From: Bacteroidaceae bacterium
GTDB taxonomy: Bacteria > Bacteroidota > Bacteroidia > Bacteroidales > Bacteroidaceae
Direction of reading: 5' to 3'
Assembly: GCA_024693505.1 (NCBI GenBank)
Contig: JAILKU010000113.1
Location: 1-47,683, forward strand
Length of the DNA stretch: 47,683 nt
A model generated the notes under the pieces. It did no database searches and was not told the origin of the DNA. It saw nothing but the letters and a program-made list of their open reading frames with translations. Below, in pieces: positions 1-10,900 of this stretch. A program made the position numbers and the translations under genes. Every line of letters starts with the position of its first letter. Positions within the stretch are counted from its first letter, which is position 1.

Positions 1-54
1 AAGATGCAGAAGGGCATCTACATCGTGAACGGCAAGAAAGTCCTGGTTAAGTAA
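1..54 (+). CDS. C-terminal end of a secreted protein (partial)
   Basis: Only the last 17 codons and a TAA stop are in the window. The residues KGIYIVNGKKVLVK match the final strand pair of the type A C-terminal tails common on secreted Bacteroidota proteins, which the type IX secretion system recognises in species that have it. The protein encoded at 42434-44512 ends in a closely similar tail (KGIYIIKGRKIAVKN). Function upstream of the tail cannot be known from this window. Confidence 0.75.
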   Translation, partial: KMQKGIYIVNGKKVLVK

Positions 55-76
55 TTAATTTGAGAAAAGACTGTGC

Positions 77-111
77 TTGAACTGCCCTGCCCGTGTGGCA
101 AGGCGGTTCAA
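77..111. terminator. Strong hairpin after the first gene
   Basis: TTGAACTGCC-CTGCC pairs with GGCAA-GGCGGTTCAA around a short loop, 22 nt after the stop codon of the first gene. There is no clear T tract after it (ACGCAGTTTCC), so it may be a weak terminator or a transcript 3' end rather than a canonical intrinsic terminator. Confidence 0.45.
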
Positions 112-161
112 ACGCAGTTTCCTACAGTTCATTATAGTAGAACGAAGGCTAAAGGTAAAGC

Positions 162-1928
162 ATGAGAGCGCGTAAAGCCATATGGGTGCTGATGTTCGTT
201 GCCCTGCTGCCCAGTCTGTTGGCAGCACAGAACATCGAGCAGATAAAGAATGCTGACCCGCTGGTCATAACCGGTGCGGTGGGTACGAAGAACACGTATC
301 GCTACACCAGCGGTAAAGACTATGCCTCTCCGCTGAACAGCACCATATATGCCAGCCTGAACATCAACGTCTATGGCTTTGCCATGCCCTTCTCACTCTA
401 CTATGTGAACAACAATTTCCAGTTCAATTATCCTCTCCTTTCCTTCTCCCTGCATCCCTCTTATAAGTACTGGACCGGCTATTTCGGTGAGAACTCGATG
501 GCGATGAGCAGCTACGTGATGAACATGTCGTTCACGGGTATAGGATTTGAGTATAATGACAAAAAGAAATGGCGCGGAGGTGCGTTCTACGGACGCCTGC
601 GCAAGGCCATCAATGACGATCCCACCGACCCACTTGCCCGTTCGCCGCAATACAGGCGTGTGGGCTGGGGCGTGAAGGCGGGCTATGGCAGCGGTAAGAA
701 CTATATAGACATGTATCTGCTCTATGCCTTTGACTGTCTGAACTCCCTTGACGAACGGTGGTTTACCAAGGTGTCGCCACACGATAACGTGGTGGTAGGC
801 ATGAAGGGCTGTGTGACCCCCTTCAAATGGATGAACTTCACGGCGAATGCAGCAGCGAGTGTCTTCAGTACGGATACGAGGACGGAAAAGGTGCCTACCG
901 AAACTGCGTTTGACAAGGTGTTCGACGTGCGTTACTCTACCTTGATGCGTTTCGCAGGCGATGCCAATATGAACTTGACATTCAAGGGCTTCAATACAAG
1001 TCTGACCTATAAGTTCATACAGCCTGACTATACATCGCTGGGTAACCAGTATATGAGTAACAACTACCAGTCGTTGGGCGTTACCACCAGCGGCTCCCTC
1101 TTCAAGAAACTTTCTCTCTCAGCTACCTTCAACGGACAGGCTGACAACCTGACCAAGGAACAGCTCTACACCACACAAGGCTTCATATATAACGCCAATG
1201 CCTCAATGCGCGTGGGTAAGCACCTCAACCTGACTGCCGGATACAATGGTTACCTGCAGAGTCAGCGCGATGGTAAAGTGAAGGTGAACGACACCACAGA
1301 GGTAAGGCGTGTGATGAACAGCTTTAGTTTCACTCCCTCATATAATTATGATACGAAACTGATAGGGCATAGTGCCAGCCTCTCCCTCAACATTACCGGA
1401 AACCGAGACCTGAACCGCTTCGCTACCGGCGAGTCGGATGTGAGGACGACGGCTTTTGGTGCTTCATACGGTGCAGATGTCCATCCGTGGGAGGTGAACT
1501 TCGGTTTCTCATTCAGCCATCAGCAGAGCCGTGGCTACCAGAAGAGATACTCCAGTGACGTGCTCAGCCTGACGGCCAGCCGTTCCTTCTTGCAGGAAAA
1601 GAACCTCAAAGTGTCGTTTACGGGCTCCATGGCCTACAACGAGGTACGCCATCAGTCGAAGAACCTGTCGATTGGCTGCAACTTCAATGTGGGCTATACC
1701 TTGGCCAAGGTTCATGTGTTCGGTGCGTCGGGTTCGTTTAACAAGTTTGGCGACGTGAACCTCACCAAGACGCGCAGCAATCTGAATATGAAGGATATTT
1801 CACTGAGCCTGAACTACGCTTACACCTTCACCCTGCTCACAATCAAGAGCAAGAAGCATAAGCAGGAGGAGGCAGAGCGCCGCGCCAAGGAAGTGCAGGC
1901 ACAGAAGGAGAAGGCATTGAAAGGATAG
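162..1928 (+). CDS. Outer-membrane beta-barrel protein with charged C-terminal tail
   Basis: A protein of 588 residues, first gene of a six-gene operon. Residues 1-22 form a signal peptide (hydrophobic core, LLAAQ end). The body is a long run of alternating amphipathic strands rich in Tyr, Phe, Gly and Asn, for example YKFIQPDYTSLGNQ and LSLSLNITGNRDLNRF, as expected of a large outer-membrane barrel. I do not recognise a named family. Unusually, the barrel is followed by about 25 highly charged residues (KSKKHKQEEAERRAKEV) that should lie in the periplasm. The next gene, a giant exported protein, begins 43 nt downstream, so this barrel may anchor or export it; that is inference. Confidence 0.8.
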   Translation: MRARKAIWVLMFVALLPSLLAAQNIEQIKNADPLVITGAVGTKNTYRYTSGKDYASPLNSTIYASLNINVYGFAMPFSLYYVNNNFQFNYPLLSFSLHPSYKYWTGYFGENSMAMSSYVMNMSFTGIGFEYNDKKKWRGGAFYGRLRKAINDDPTDPLARSPQYRRVGWGVKAGYGSGKNYIDMYLLYAFDCLNSLDERWFTKVSPHDNVVVGMKGCVTPFKWMNFTANAAASVFSTDTRTEKVPTETAFDKVFDVRYSTLMRFAGDANMNLTFKGFNTSLTYKFIQPDYTSLGNQYMSNNYQSLGVTTSGSLFKKLSLSATFNGQADNLTKEQLYTTQGFIYNANASMRVGKHLNLTAGYNGYLQSQRDGKVKVNDTTEVRRVMNSFSFTPSYNYDTKLIGHSASLSLNITGNRDLNRFATGESDVRTTAFGASYGADVHPWEVNFGFSFSHQQSRGYQKRYSSDVLSLTASRSFLQEKNLKVSFTGSMAYNEVRHQSKNLSIGCNFNVGYTLAKVHVFGASGSFNKFGDVNLTKTRSNLNMKDISLSLNYAYTFTLLTIKSKKHKQEEAERRAKEVQAQKEKALKG

Positions 1929-1971
1929 TATATAGTATATAGAATAAAGACATATATTAGAGATACGCGAT

Positions 1972-4900
1972 ATGAGAAGATATAAGACTTTGCTGGTTCT
2001 TCTGACGGTAATGATGAGTGCGATGCGCATCATGGCCCAGGAAGTGACCATCACGGTGACTACTACGCAGCAGATACTGCCCCCGCAGCTTCTGCTCTAC
2101 CTGACCGACCCCGGAAAGTTCTTCAATGTCAGTATCTCGAACACCACCAGCGAGGACCAGTTCATTTATCTGGGCCTGCAACTGGAGCATATTACGCCCG
2201 ATGACGGGCTACGCATCGCAACCCCTCCCCAGTACCAGCCTAACGCGCCTTTCGTGATTCCTGCCGGCGGAAGCTATCACCTGACGACGGTGGACATGAT
2301 GAACCTGTTCAACCACATCCCGTCGTCGGCCATGCAGATTCCCGACGGACTGATGGACGGATACATGAACGGCTCGTTCGGTCTGTTGCCTGAGGGTACC
2401 TACGAGGTGCAGTTCCAGGCATATAAGTGGAAACTGCCGAAGTATGTCGAGCCAGTGGCGTGCAGTAACCCCATGAGTGGAAAAACTCTCTTCCAGGTGT
2501 GCTACAATGCATCGGCCCCCACTTTCCTGACTCCCGTCATCGGGATGGGAATGGATGACCTGACGATGGCTGAGGTGGATGTCCATAACGCACAGTTTAC
2601 TTGGACACAGCCTGTGGTGACCTGCAATCCCATGGCTTTCGCCTATACATACACCCTGCGTATCGTGGAGCTGATGGAAGAAATCCATCAGCAACCCGAC
2701 GTAGCGATGGACAATAATCCTGTCGTCTACCAGAGCTCCGACCTGTTGGCTCCCATACTCATCCTGGACGATATCACCTTGAAGACCAAGTTCGAAGTTG
2801 GAAAGTTGTATGTGGCACAGGTGACAGCCGTGCAGTCGGGTGCCAGCGCGTCGAACTACGTCAACATGACGAATGGCGGTAAGAGCCCCCTTCGCATCTT
2901 CCGTCTGGTGGATAAGAGCTTAAAGGGCGACGAGGAGGACGAAGAAGACGAAGGCGAGGACGAAAGACGTGGCGTTAAAGTGATTATGGGCGATATCGCC
3001 GAAGACGCAGTTCCCGGCGTGGACTATACGTTCCGCAATCCTGATATCCGAAGTCCCCGATTCGAGGTCGGCGATGTGCGTCGTCTTTATAACTTGGCCG
3101 ACATCTACGTCGAGTGGGATCCTGCCTGGTATGTGGGTGGCCTGGGCGAGAACCCCTACGACCTGGATATGGAATATACCGTACAGCTCTATAACGGTAA
3201 GAATGAGGCTGATACGGCAAAGGCTTTTGCCACGGAACCCATATTCTCGGAGACCATTGCTGGTAACAAACTTACCATCCCTTGGGATGACATTAAGGAG
3301 AAGGCTTCCCTGAAGGACTACTTGGTATTGCGCGTGAAGCCTAACTGCACGAAAGAGACCTCTATTGCTTTTGTCAACGACTCTTTGAACGTGCGTGACT
3401 TTACGCTCTCGGAGCATATCTCACCTTCGTACTTCGAGTGTACCAATACTGTTCTCATTGAGAACTACGAACTTACCACCAAGTCGGCTGAAGATTTTGT
3501 TGGCAAGGAAGTGGGACTGGGTGAATACCAGCTTACCATTGACAAGATAGAGAGTGGCGATGCTGAAAAAGGCTTTACGGGGCGTGGTCGCGTAAAGTGG
3601 GAACTGCCGTTGGGTACCGCTATGGTACATGTGAAATTTGACACCCTGCGCATCAACACGGATGATATTGCTATTGGCGGTCTGGCCTCTTCGTATGCTG
3701 AGGATAAGATGTCCAATTATCAGGCGGTTGAGAACATCTTCTCTGACCTGGGGTTGGAGGATATGTTGGCAAGCACGGGTGTACCTTACGCTGACAAGCT
3801 GACTTCGGGAGCCAAAAAGACCATCTCCGACAAGATAGACGGCCTAGCCAACTACTACTCGTTGGTGAAGAGCGCGGAGAGTGTCATTGACATTCTGGCA
3901 GGCGGTACGTCCGATATCTACATGCCTATCTGCTTACCGAAGGATAAGTTGAGTTCACTCAACTCCTCGCCGGTGGACATCCAGATTACCACCATGAAGT
4001 TCGCGCCCACATGGGCCACCATGGATTTGATAGGCGAGTTCACCATGCCAGACAGCAAATGTTTGGCCAGCGATCTGCTCATCTTCGGCGCACCGCGCCT
4101 ATGTATCTCGCCGAACCAGCTGATTCCCGAGGCTGGTACACTGGCTCTGTTGGACAAATTCATTGTAAAAGATTCAAGTACAGAATTCGAGTGTACGTTC
4201 AATGCACCGTCCGACCTGCTCCATCCCTCCGATGGTTGCTATGTGGCATGGAAGGACTATAAGTTCGAGGTGATGGGTGTCGATATCGACATGAAGATAC
4301 CCAAGCTGAAGAAGTACGACGAGAAAACTGACAAACTGACTGACGAGGCACCAAACTTGAAGATGGTGGGCCAGATAGCAAGCTGGGATGACTTCAAGAT
4401 TGAGAATGTCACGATGGATGCATTTGAAGCTGAGGAACTGCCGGGCTTTACCTTCAAGGCTAGCAATATCAGCTATGACCACTCGCTAAACAGCAACACT
4501 GCTGCTATGTCGAGCTTCAAGTTCCCCGAGGGGTATGACAAGCAGGAAGGTGTGGGTGAAGCTGCCTATATGGAGCATGGCCTTGACGGATGGGAAGGCT
4601 TGTACATCGGTGAGATATCCGTTGCTATGCCAAAGGGTATCTCGGGTACCGACGGCCGACTCAAGATTGCGGGCAAGAACATGCTCTTTGACCGTAGTGG
4701 CGTAACATTGGATGCTGATCTGGAGGAACTCATCGGAGCCAAGGTGGGTGATTTCTCATTCGAGATAAATCGCGTAGGCCTTACCTTCATCCAGAGCAAC
4801 TTTGACAACTGCCACATCGATGGTAAGCTCAGCGTTCCATTGCTGAAGAACGAGAAGGGCGAGGCTGCGGAGATAGGGCTGAACTGCCAGATACGCAAGC

Positions 4901-7900
4901 AAATCGATGAAAAGGGCAACAAGGGTGACGAGTTCGTCTATGTCTTCAATACGAAGAGCCTGACCGGTGACTATGTCCTCGATGTATTCCTGGCCAAACT
5001 GGTGCTCGACGACAAACTGACCTATATGGTGGTGGAGGCAGAGCCGGAGAAGACCAGTGCTGACGAGAGCAAGCTGAAGACGCGCTGTGAACTGCTCATG
5101 GGCGGCCTTATCGAGATTGGCGGCAAGGAAACCATCGAACAGTGGGGTAAGGACAAAGTGGGCTACAAACTCAGCCTGCCTGACATTCACTTCGTGGGTA
5201 TGCGACTGGCTAACTGCAAGGCGTGGAAGTCGAAGTACACAGACATTCAGGTTGACATAGACCAGGAACGCAAGAAGCAGAAGTCGGAGGCCATGGGCGG
5301 TCTCTTCCTGGAGGGTAAGGAAATGCACAACGGCAAGAAGGATGACGGCAGCGATGCTACTTTCTTCTTCCATACTGGTTCCTGGTCGTTGGCTTCCTAC
5401 AAGAAACAACTGGGTCCGTTCGAATTCAGTCTTGAGGATTACAATATCAAAAAGAACTTCAGTGGCAGCAATCTTAGCCTCGGACTCGAGGTCACCGGAA
5501 AGGTGGCCCTCGTAAAGGGTATTGACATTGCGGGCGAAGTTTCACTCGACATAAACGGTAAGATGACCAATATCGGTACCGACCTGTCGAAGATAAGCGG
5601 TGAGTTTGACGGCGTGAAGCTCAAGGCAATCGGAGTGGATGCCTCGTTCTGCGGTATGACCGTCAAAGGGTCTGTGGAATTCACCGATAAGGGGGATAAT
5701 CCTGATGTTGGTAAAGGCTTTGCTGCAACGCTTGACATCACCTTGCCTGGTGAACTCTTTACAGTTCATGGTGACGGCGGCTATTTCGACTATGATAATA
5801 ATGGAGAACAATACTCGTGGGGATGGGTTCACCTGAGTATTGGTGGTAAGATAGAGCTTGGCCCGTGTGCCATTACCAAACTGGGCGGCGGCTTCTATAT
5901 GAACTGTTCCCGTAACCCGGCCGGTGACAAAGAGAAACCAAAGAACGTGGCCGGACTGGTGGGTATCTTTATGGAACTGGAGATGGCAACGCCAGACGGT
6001 GAGACTCTCAAGGGAAATCTGACGCTCAATGTGGTTTACAACCGCAAGAGGAAATGCCTCTCCAATTTTACCATGACGGGTAACGTCAAGGCTGTGGGTG
6101 GTATCATCAATTCCAAGATGACTCTCGTCTATGAGAACAGTGAGAAGGACCGCTACCTGCAAATCAACATCACGGCCGATGCCTCGCTCAGTTCTGAGTC
6201 AATGGCCGGTGCGCTCGATTCGTTCGGAGCTAACCTGGGTACCATCAAGGAGCAGATGCAGCAATTGGCAGGCGATAAGTTCCAGGAAATTGTTACCGAC
6301 TGTAAGCAGGGCCTGAGCAGTAAGATCGGTGCTAAAGCAAATGATGCCGATGCAGATAAGGATCCTGATGAGATATCAACGCCGGAGGAAAGCGCGGCCA
6401 ATGTGGCAGCTAATTCCCAGACTTCAAAGCAAGGCGGACTGCCCAAGATGGGAGCTACCATCTCGCTCGACGTGAAGATTACATGGCGAGCAGGCGGAAC
6501 TAACTATGCGAAGCCCAAATGGCATGTCTATCTGGGTGAACCGGCCGAGGACAAGCGGTGTACGCTTACCCTTATCGACTTCGACTCGGGTATCGTGGAC
6601 TGTCACGTAGGTGCCAATGCCTATGTCTGCGTTGGTAATGAACTGCCTAACAACGGTGAGCTGCCGCCACTGCCCGACAAGATAGCCAAGTTCCTGGATG
6701 GTTCTAAGCACGGTGACTTCCAGAGCGACAACGCGGCACAGGCACAATCTGCCCGCCAGATGGCTCTCCAGGGCTTCAACGGTGATATTTCCGGTGGTGT
6801 GATGATGGGAGCCATGGCCTATGGCGATATTACTATCAATCTGGGTCTCCTCAAGGGAAAACTTGAGGCTATCCTGGGCTTTGATGTCTCTGTGGTTCAT
6901 TATAAGAATGGCATTTGTGTAAACCTCGGCAAGATACCTGGCTATCGGGGATGGTACGGAAAGGGACAGCTCTATGCTTACCTGTATTTCCTGCTTGCCG
7001 TGCACTTTAACCTGGGCTTCGTCACTTACGATATCGATCTGGCCAGCGCTGAGATTGGCGGTGTACTGAAGATGGGCGGTCCCAGCCCCAACTACTTCCA
7101 GGGCAAGGCGCGTGCAAAGATCCGTCTGCTGGGCGGACTCTTTACGTGCGACAAGAGCTTCGAATTTGATTGTGGACAGTATTGCCAACTCTTCAAGGGC
7201 AACCCGCTGGATGACTTCATCCTCTTCGATGACTGTACCCTTGGCGACACCATTCGCACCAAAGGATGGACGGAAGACAAGAATAAAACTGCATCTGTTA
7301 GCGCTGACATGCAACCCAAGGTGAAGAAGAACGTAAGCACGCCGCAGTACGTCAACTCTGTAGCCCCGCTTACCGAGCACTTCCGACTGCTTGATGAAAA
7401 TGAGCTGGAGCGTATTGCCGGGCAGTTCGGCGAGGGTTCCGAGGAATGGGAGAGAAGCAAGATGCAGGCCAAGCGTACCTTCATCTTCAGAGACTTTGGC
7501 GAGGTATGGCTTTATGAGTATGACAAGCCCTCGGACTACACACAACCGGCTTATACCCCGTCCGAAAGTGCTACTTTCGAATCAAAGAAGGCTGCAGCCA
7601 TGCAATGGTGTGGCGCAAAAAGGATGTACACCATTCCATTGGAGAAGGGCGGAGGCAAGAGCCGTCACTATATCAATCTTGGCGAGCTGAGCAAGAACTT
7701 AAAGGCCGGTAAGTTCTACCGCCTTGTGGCTGCCGGCTATGCCAAGGAAATACAGAAGGGCGTAGAAGTGGATCCCTATACCTATTATAATGGCGGGAAA
7801 AAAGTGGGCAACATTGCATGGGTAAAGGCCACCGAATATTATTTCCAGACGGAAAAAGAGAATATCGTCAACGATAAGGCCCCGCTACAGGATTATGTAG

Positions 7901-10900
7901 CCATTGCCTATCCCAGCCATTACAACCAACTGCGTTCGCCAGAGTCGGATACAGACAAGGCCACTGGAAGTGTAAAACACATCAAGGCTTATCTTGGTGA
8001 TGTGCAGGCACCCACAATCGCACTGACTGAGGACATCCACTCCAAGGCCTTCAGGAAAGGCAGACTCTATTGGCGTCTGCTCTCGCCAATGGGCAAACAG
8101 CTTGACATCGTGGAGAATGCCTGGGTGACAGGCACTCAGCTCCAGAATGGAAACATTCAGACAATTAACATGGAGCCTAAGCGCAAACTGAATGCCCAGG
8201 CTGGTGAGAAGTACATCCTGCAGCTTGACTACTACACTCGCGAGTATTTGGCTACGGACGAGTTCAATCCTGACGACAAGTCGTATCAGACGGTGGATAC
8301 TACACTGGTAAAACTTTATGTAGAAACACTGCCAGCTGACAAGACATGGGAAACTGGAACTGGAGTTAGCATCGGGAACGGCCTGAAGAGCTGTACTTAC
8401 GACCAGCCTTTCATTGCACAGAAGATTACGGGAACGACCATCAGCCGTCCATACAGTGGAACAAAGTCGGATATAGATATTCATCAAGGCAACTATTACA
8501 CCAAATGTCCGTTCACCTATATCTCCTACATGAGTAACTTTGTGTTCCCCGCAGGTTGGGAGATTACAGAACGCGGTTTCTTCGGTATCGAGGTGACGAC
8601 CTCAGAATCTATGATTTTCCAGGATCCAGGCAAGGGTGGCAAATACGAAGGCAAATACACAGAGGGTGAAACCTATCGTTCACACAATGGATTTGATGAT
8701 GTAAAGAATACGGTTGTCTATACCGTTCCCGCGACCTATATGCAGCTGAGCGATGGAAAGATTGGCTACCAGTATCCTATACAGTACCCCTTGAGTAAAT
8801 ACTGGCATGAGAACGGTTATGGTGATTGGGATTATGTACATGATGTGGACGACCGCATTATGTACTATCAGCCCACTTCGAGTCCGAACGAATACAAACG
8901 AGTCGCTCCTGTGTTTGAGAGCATAAAGAGGGTTTATAGCCGTACAAGTTGGATTAGTTATGAAATAAACGAAGTGGCCATTTCCGTTGAGAATGAACAA
9001 CGTAAGTATGAAAGACCATTGGATGACGGCGATCTTACTTATCAGCAATACATATCAAATGGTACCAAGGCATACTCTACCAGCCAGGCGATATCAAAAA
9101 AGAAAGATTTGCTGAGGCAGTGGTATGCCAATCATCGCGGCACTTATATCAGTGAGAATGGGCGATATGAACATGCACTGAATGACTATTGGTCGTTCTA
9201 CGTGCCAGTATATCAATTCCCAGTACTGTGGAGCATTTGTGCCCTGGAGGACATAAGTGGAGCCTACAAGAAGATGTCCAATAATAATGACCGTGCCAAA
9301 ATAGAAGGTCCTGTGTGGAGCAAATTGACTGGTATGACATGGTATAAGGGCTATAAACACAAATATACCACGCGTACAGGGACCGGACGCAATAGACATT
9401 CAGTTACTCATACTTACTGGGACTATTATGAAGTACCAGCTGAGACACAACAGACATTCAATAGCTCAGAGGCAAAGAAACTCTTTAAAAATGCCAAACT
9501 TACAGTATATCGTGTGAATAGTTATGATATAAACAGCGGGCATTACTGGGTGGCTAACAACCTGCTAAATGGTCAAGGTTCCTTCAATATGAATACATCG
9601 AATCCTCTCACTGATCAAGCATATGCCGGTGTGGTAAGTTCTAATCCTGGTAACACATCGGGCACTTCCTATGGAACTACGCAAGGGGGCGGCATAGTCG
9701 GTATTGACATGAATGTATCTACTACTTCGCTTAGCAGTGCAGAAATGGACAAGTATCTGAAACTGATTGTGGCGATGCATGACACATGTGAACTTCTCAA
9801 CAAGTGGCAGTCGCCATATTGGCCATATTACCAGAAGTGGGCAGAGAAACACTCAAAGGCTGCCCTGAATGCTGAGAAGGAGGCTATTGATGGTGTGACC
9901 TTCTACGCGGATGCGACTGGTAGTGAAAAATATAGTTCATACTACTTGAGCAGTAAGACCAGAACGTCAAACTATGTCAAGGATTCCCGTGTATGGCGTG
10001 ACTCGATAGACAAGTGCATTCTGTGGCTTTCTACCAATGGAGGATTTACGTCAGGAAAGGTGAAATATCGTTCTATGAAGGCTGTGGTGAAGAACCTCAA
10101 CTATTACATGGACAAATATATTACTCCGCAGAGTGACCCGAATAATACGCAGTATCAGCGCTATCGCAGTATGCAGGACGAAGTGAATTCGTGGGAGAGT
10201 AAACTGAGCGAGTGGCACGATTCTGTATATCATTCACGTTATCGCGCCAACGGCTATGTCAAGGTTCATATCGAAAAGGCAAACTGGGCCGAGAAGGAGC
10301 TGAAGAAGATGACGCCCGAGAATGCACAGAAGGCAAAGACTGCATCCTTCAACGCTGCAAGATGCAAGAGTGTTTCTGAGGGATACATATCAACCGAGAT
10401 GAGCAAGGCTGTTACGGCAGCTAACGAGGCTTTGTCTGATGCGAAGAAAAAGACTAATTCTGGTGCCACCGAAATCATAGGGAGAGACAAAGTAACTGTG
10501 CACAATCCGAAGGTGACCGACCTGTATTTGGTTACTCCCGAGGGGGTTGATCCGAAGTTGATTAATCCGAAGCTAAAGGAAACAATCACTAAACCGACTG
10601 TGACCAATCCAAAGGCGACTGTCGGGAAAACGACGACCACAACGCTGAATGTTGGGAAAGAGGTGACTAATCCTAAGGTCGCCAATCCAAAGACGAACTC
10701 TAAGGTCACCAATCCAAAGACGAACTCTAAGGTCTCCAATCCAAAGACGAACTCTAAGGTCACCAATCCAAAGACGAACGTTAAAGTCACCAATCCAAAG
10801 GGCTCCACTAAGAATGTCAGAAAGCCTGAAGCCTTCATAGATGATTCATCCGATGAAGTGTATTTTACAATTCCTGTTTTAGCAGTGATACCTCCTGAAA

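Noticed and set aside
106..145. Possible fourth copy of the ECF motif before the envelope operon (TTCATTATAGTAGAACG)
   Set aside because: Only the ATAG-AGA part resembles the second block; GGACT is absent and no GCAG lies at the right distance.
10663..10800. Short tandem repeats resembling a CRISPR array
   Set aside because: Units are contiguous without spacers, in frame and translated as NPKTNSKV within the giant protein; no cas genes nearby.
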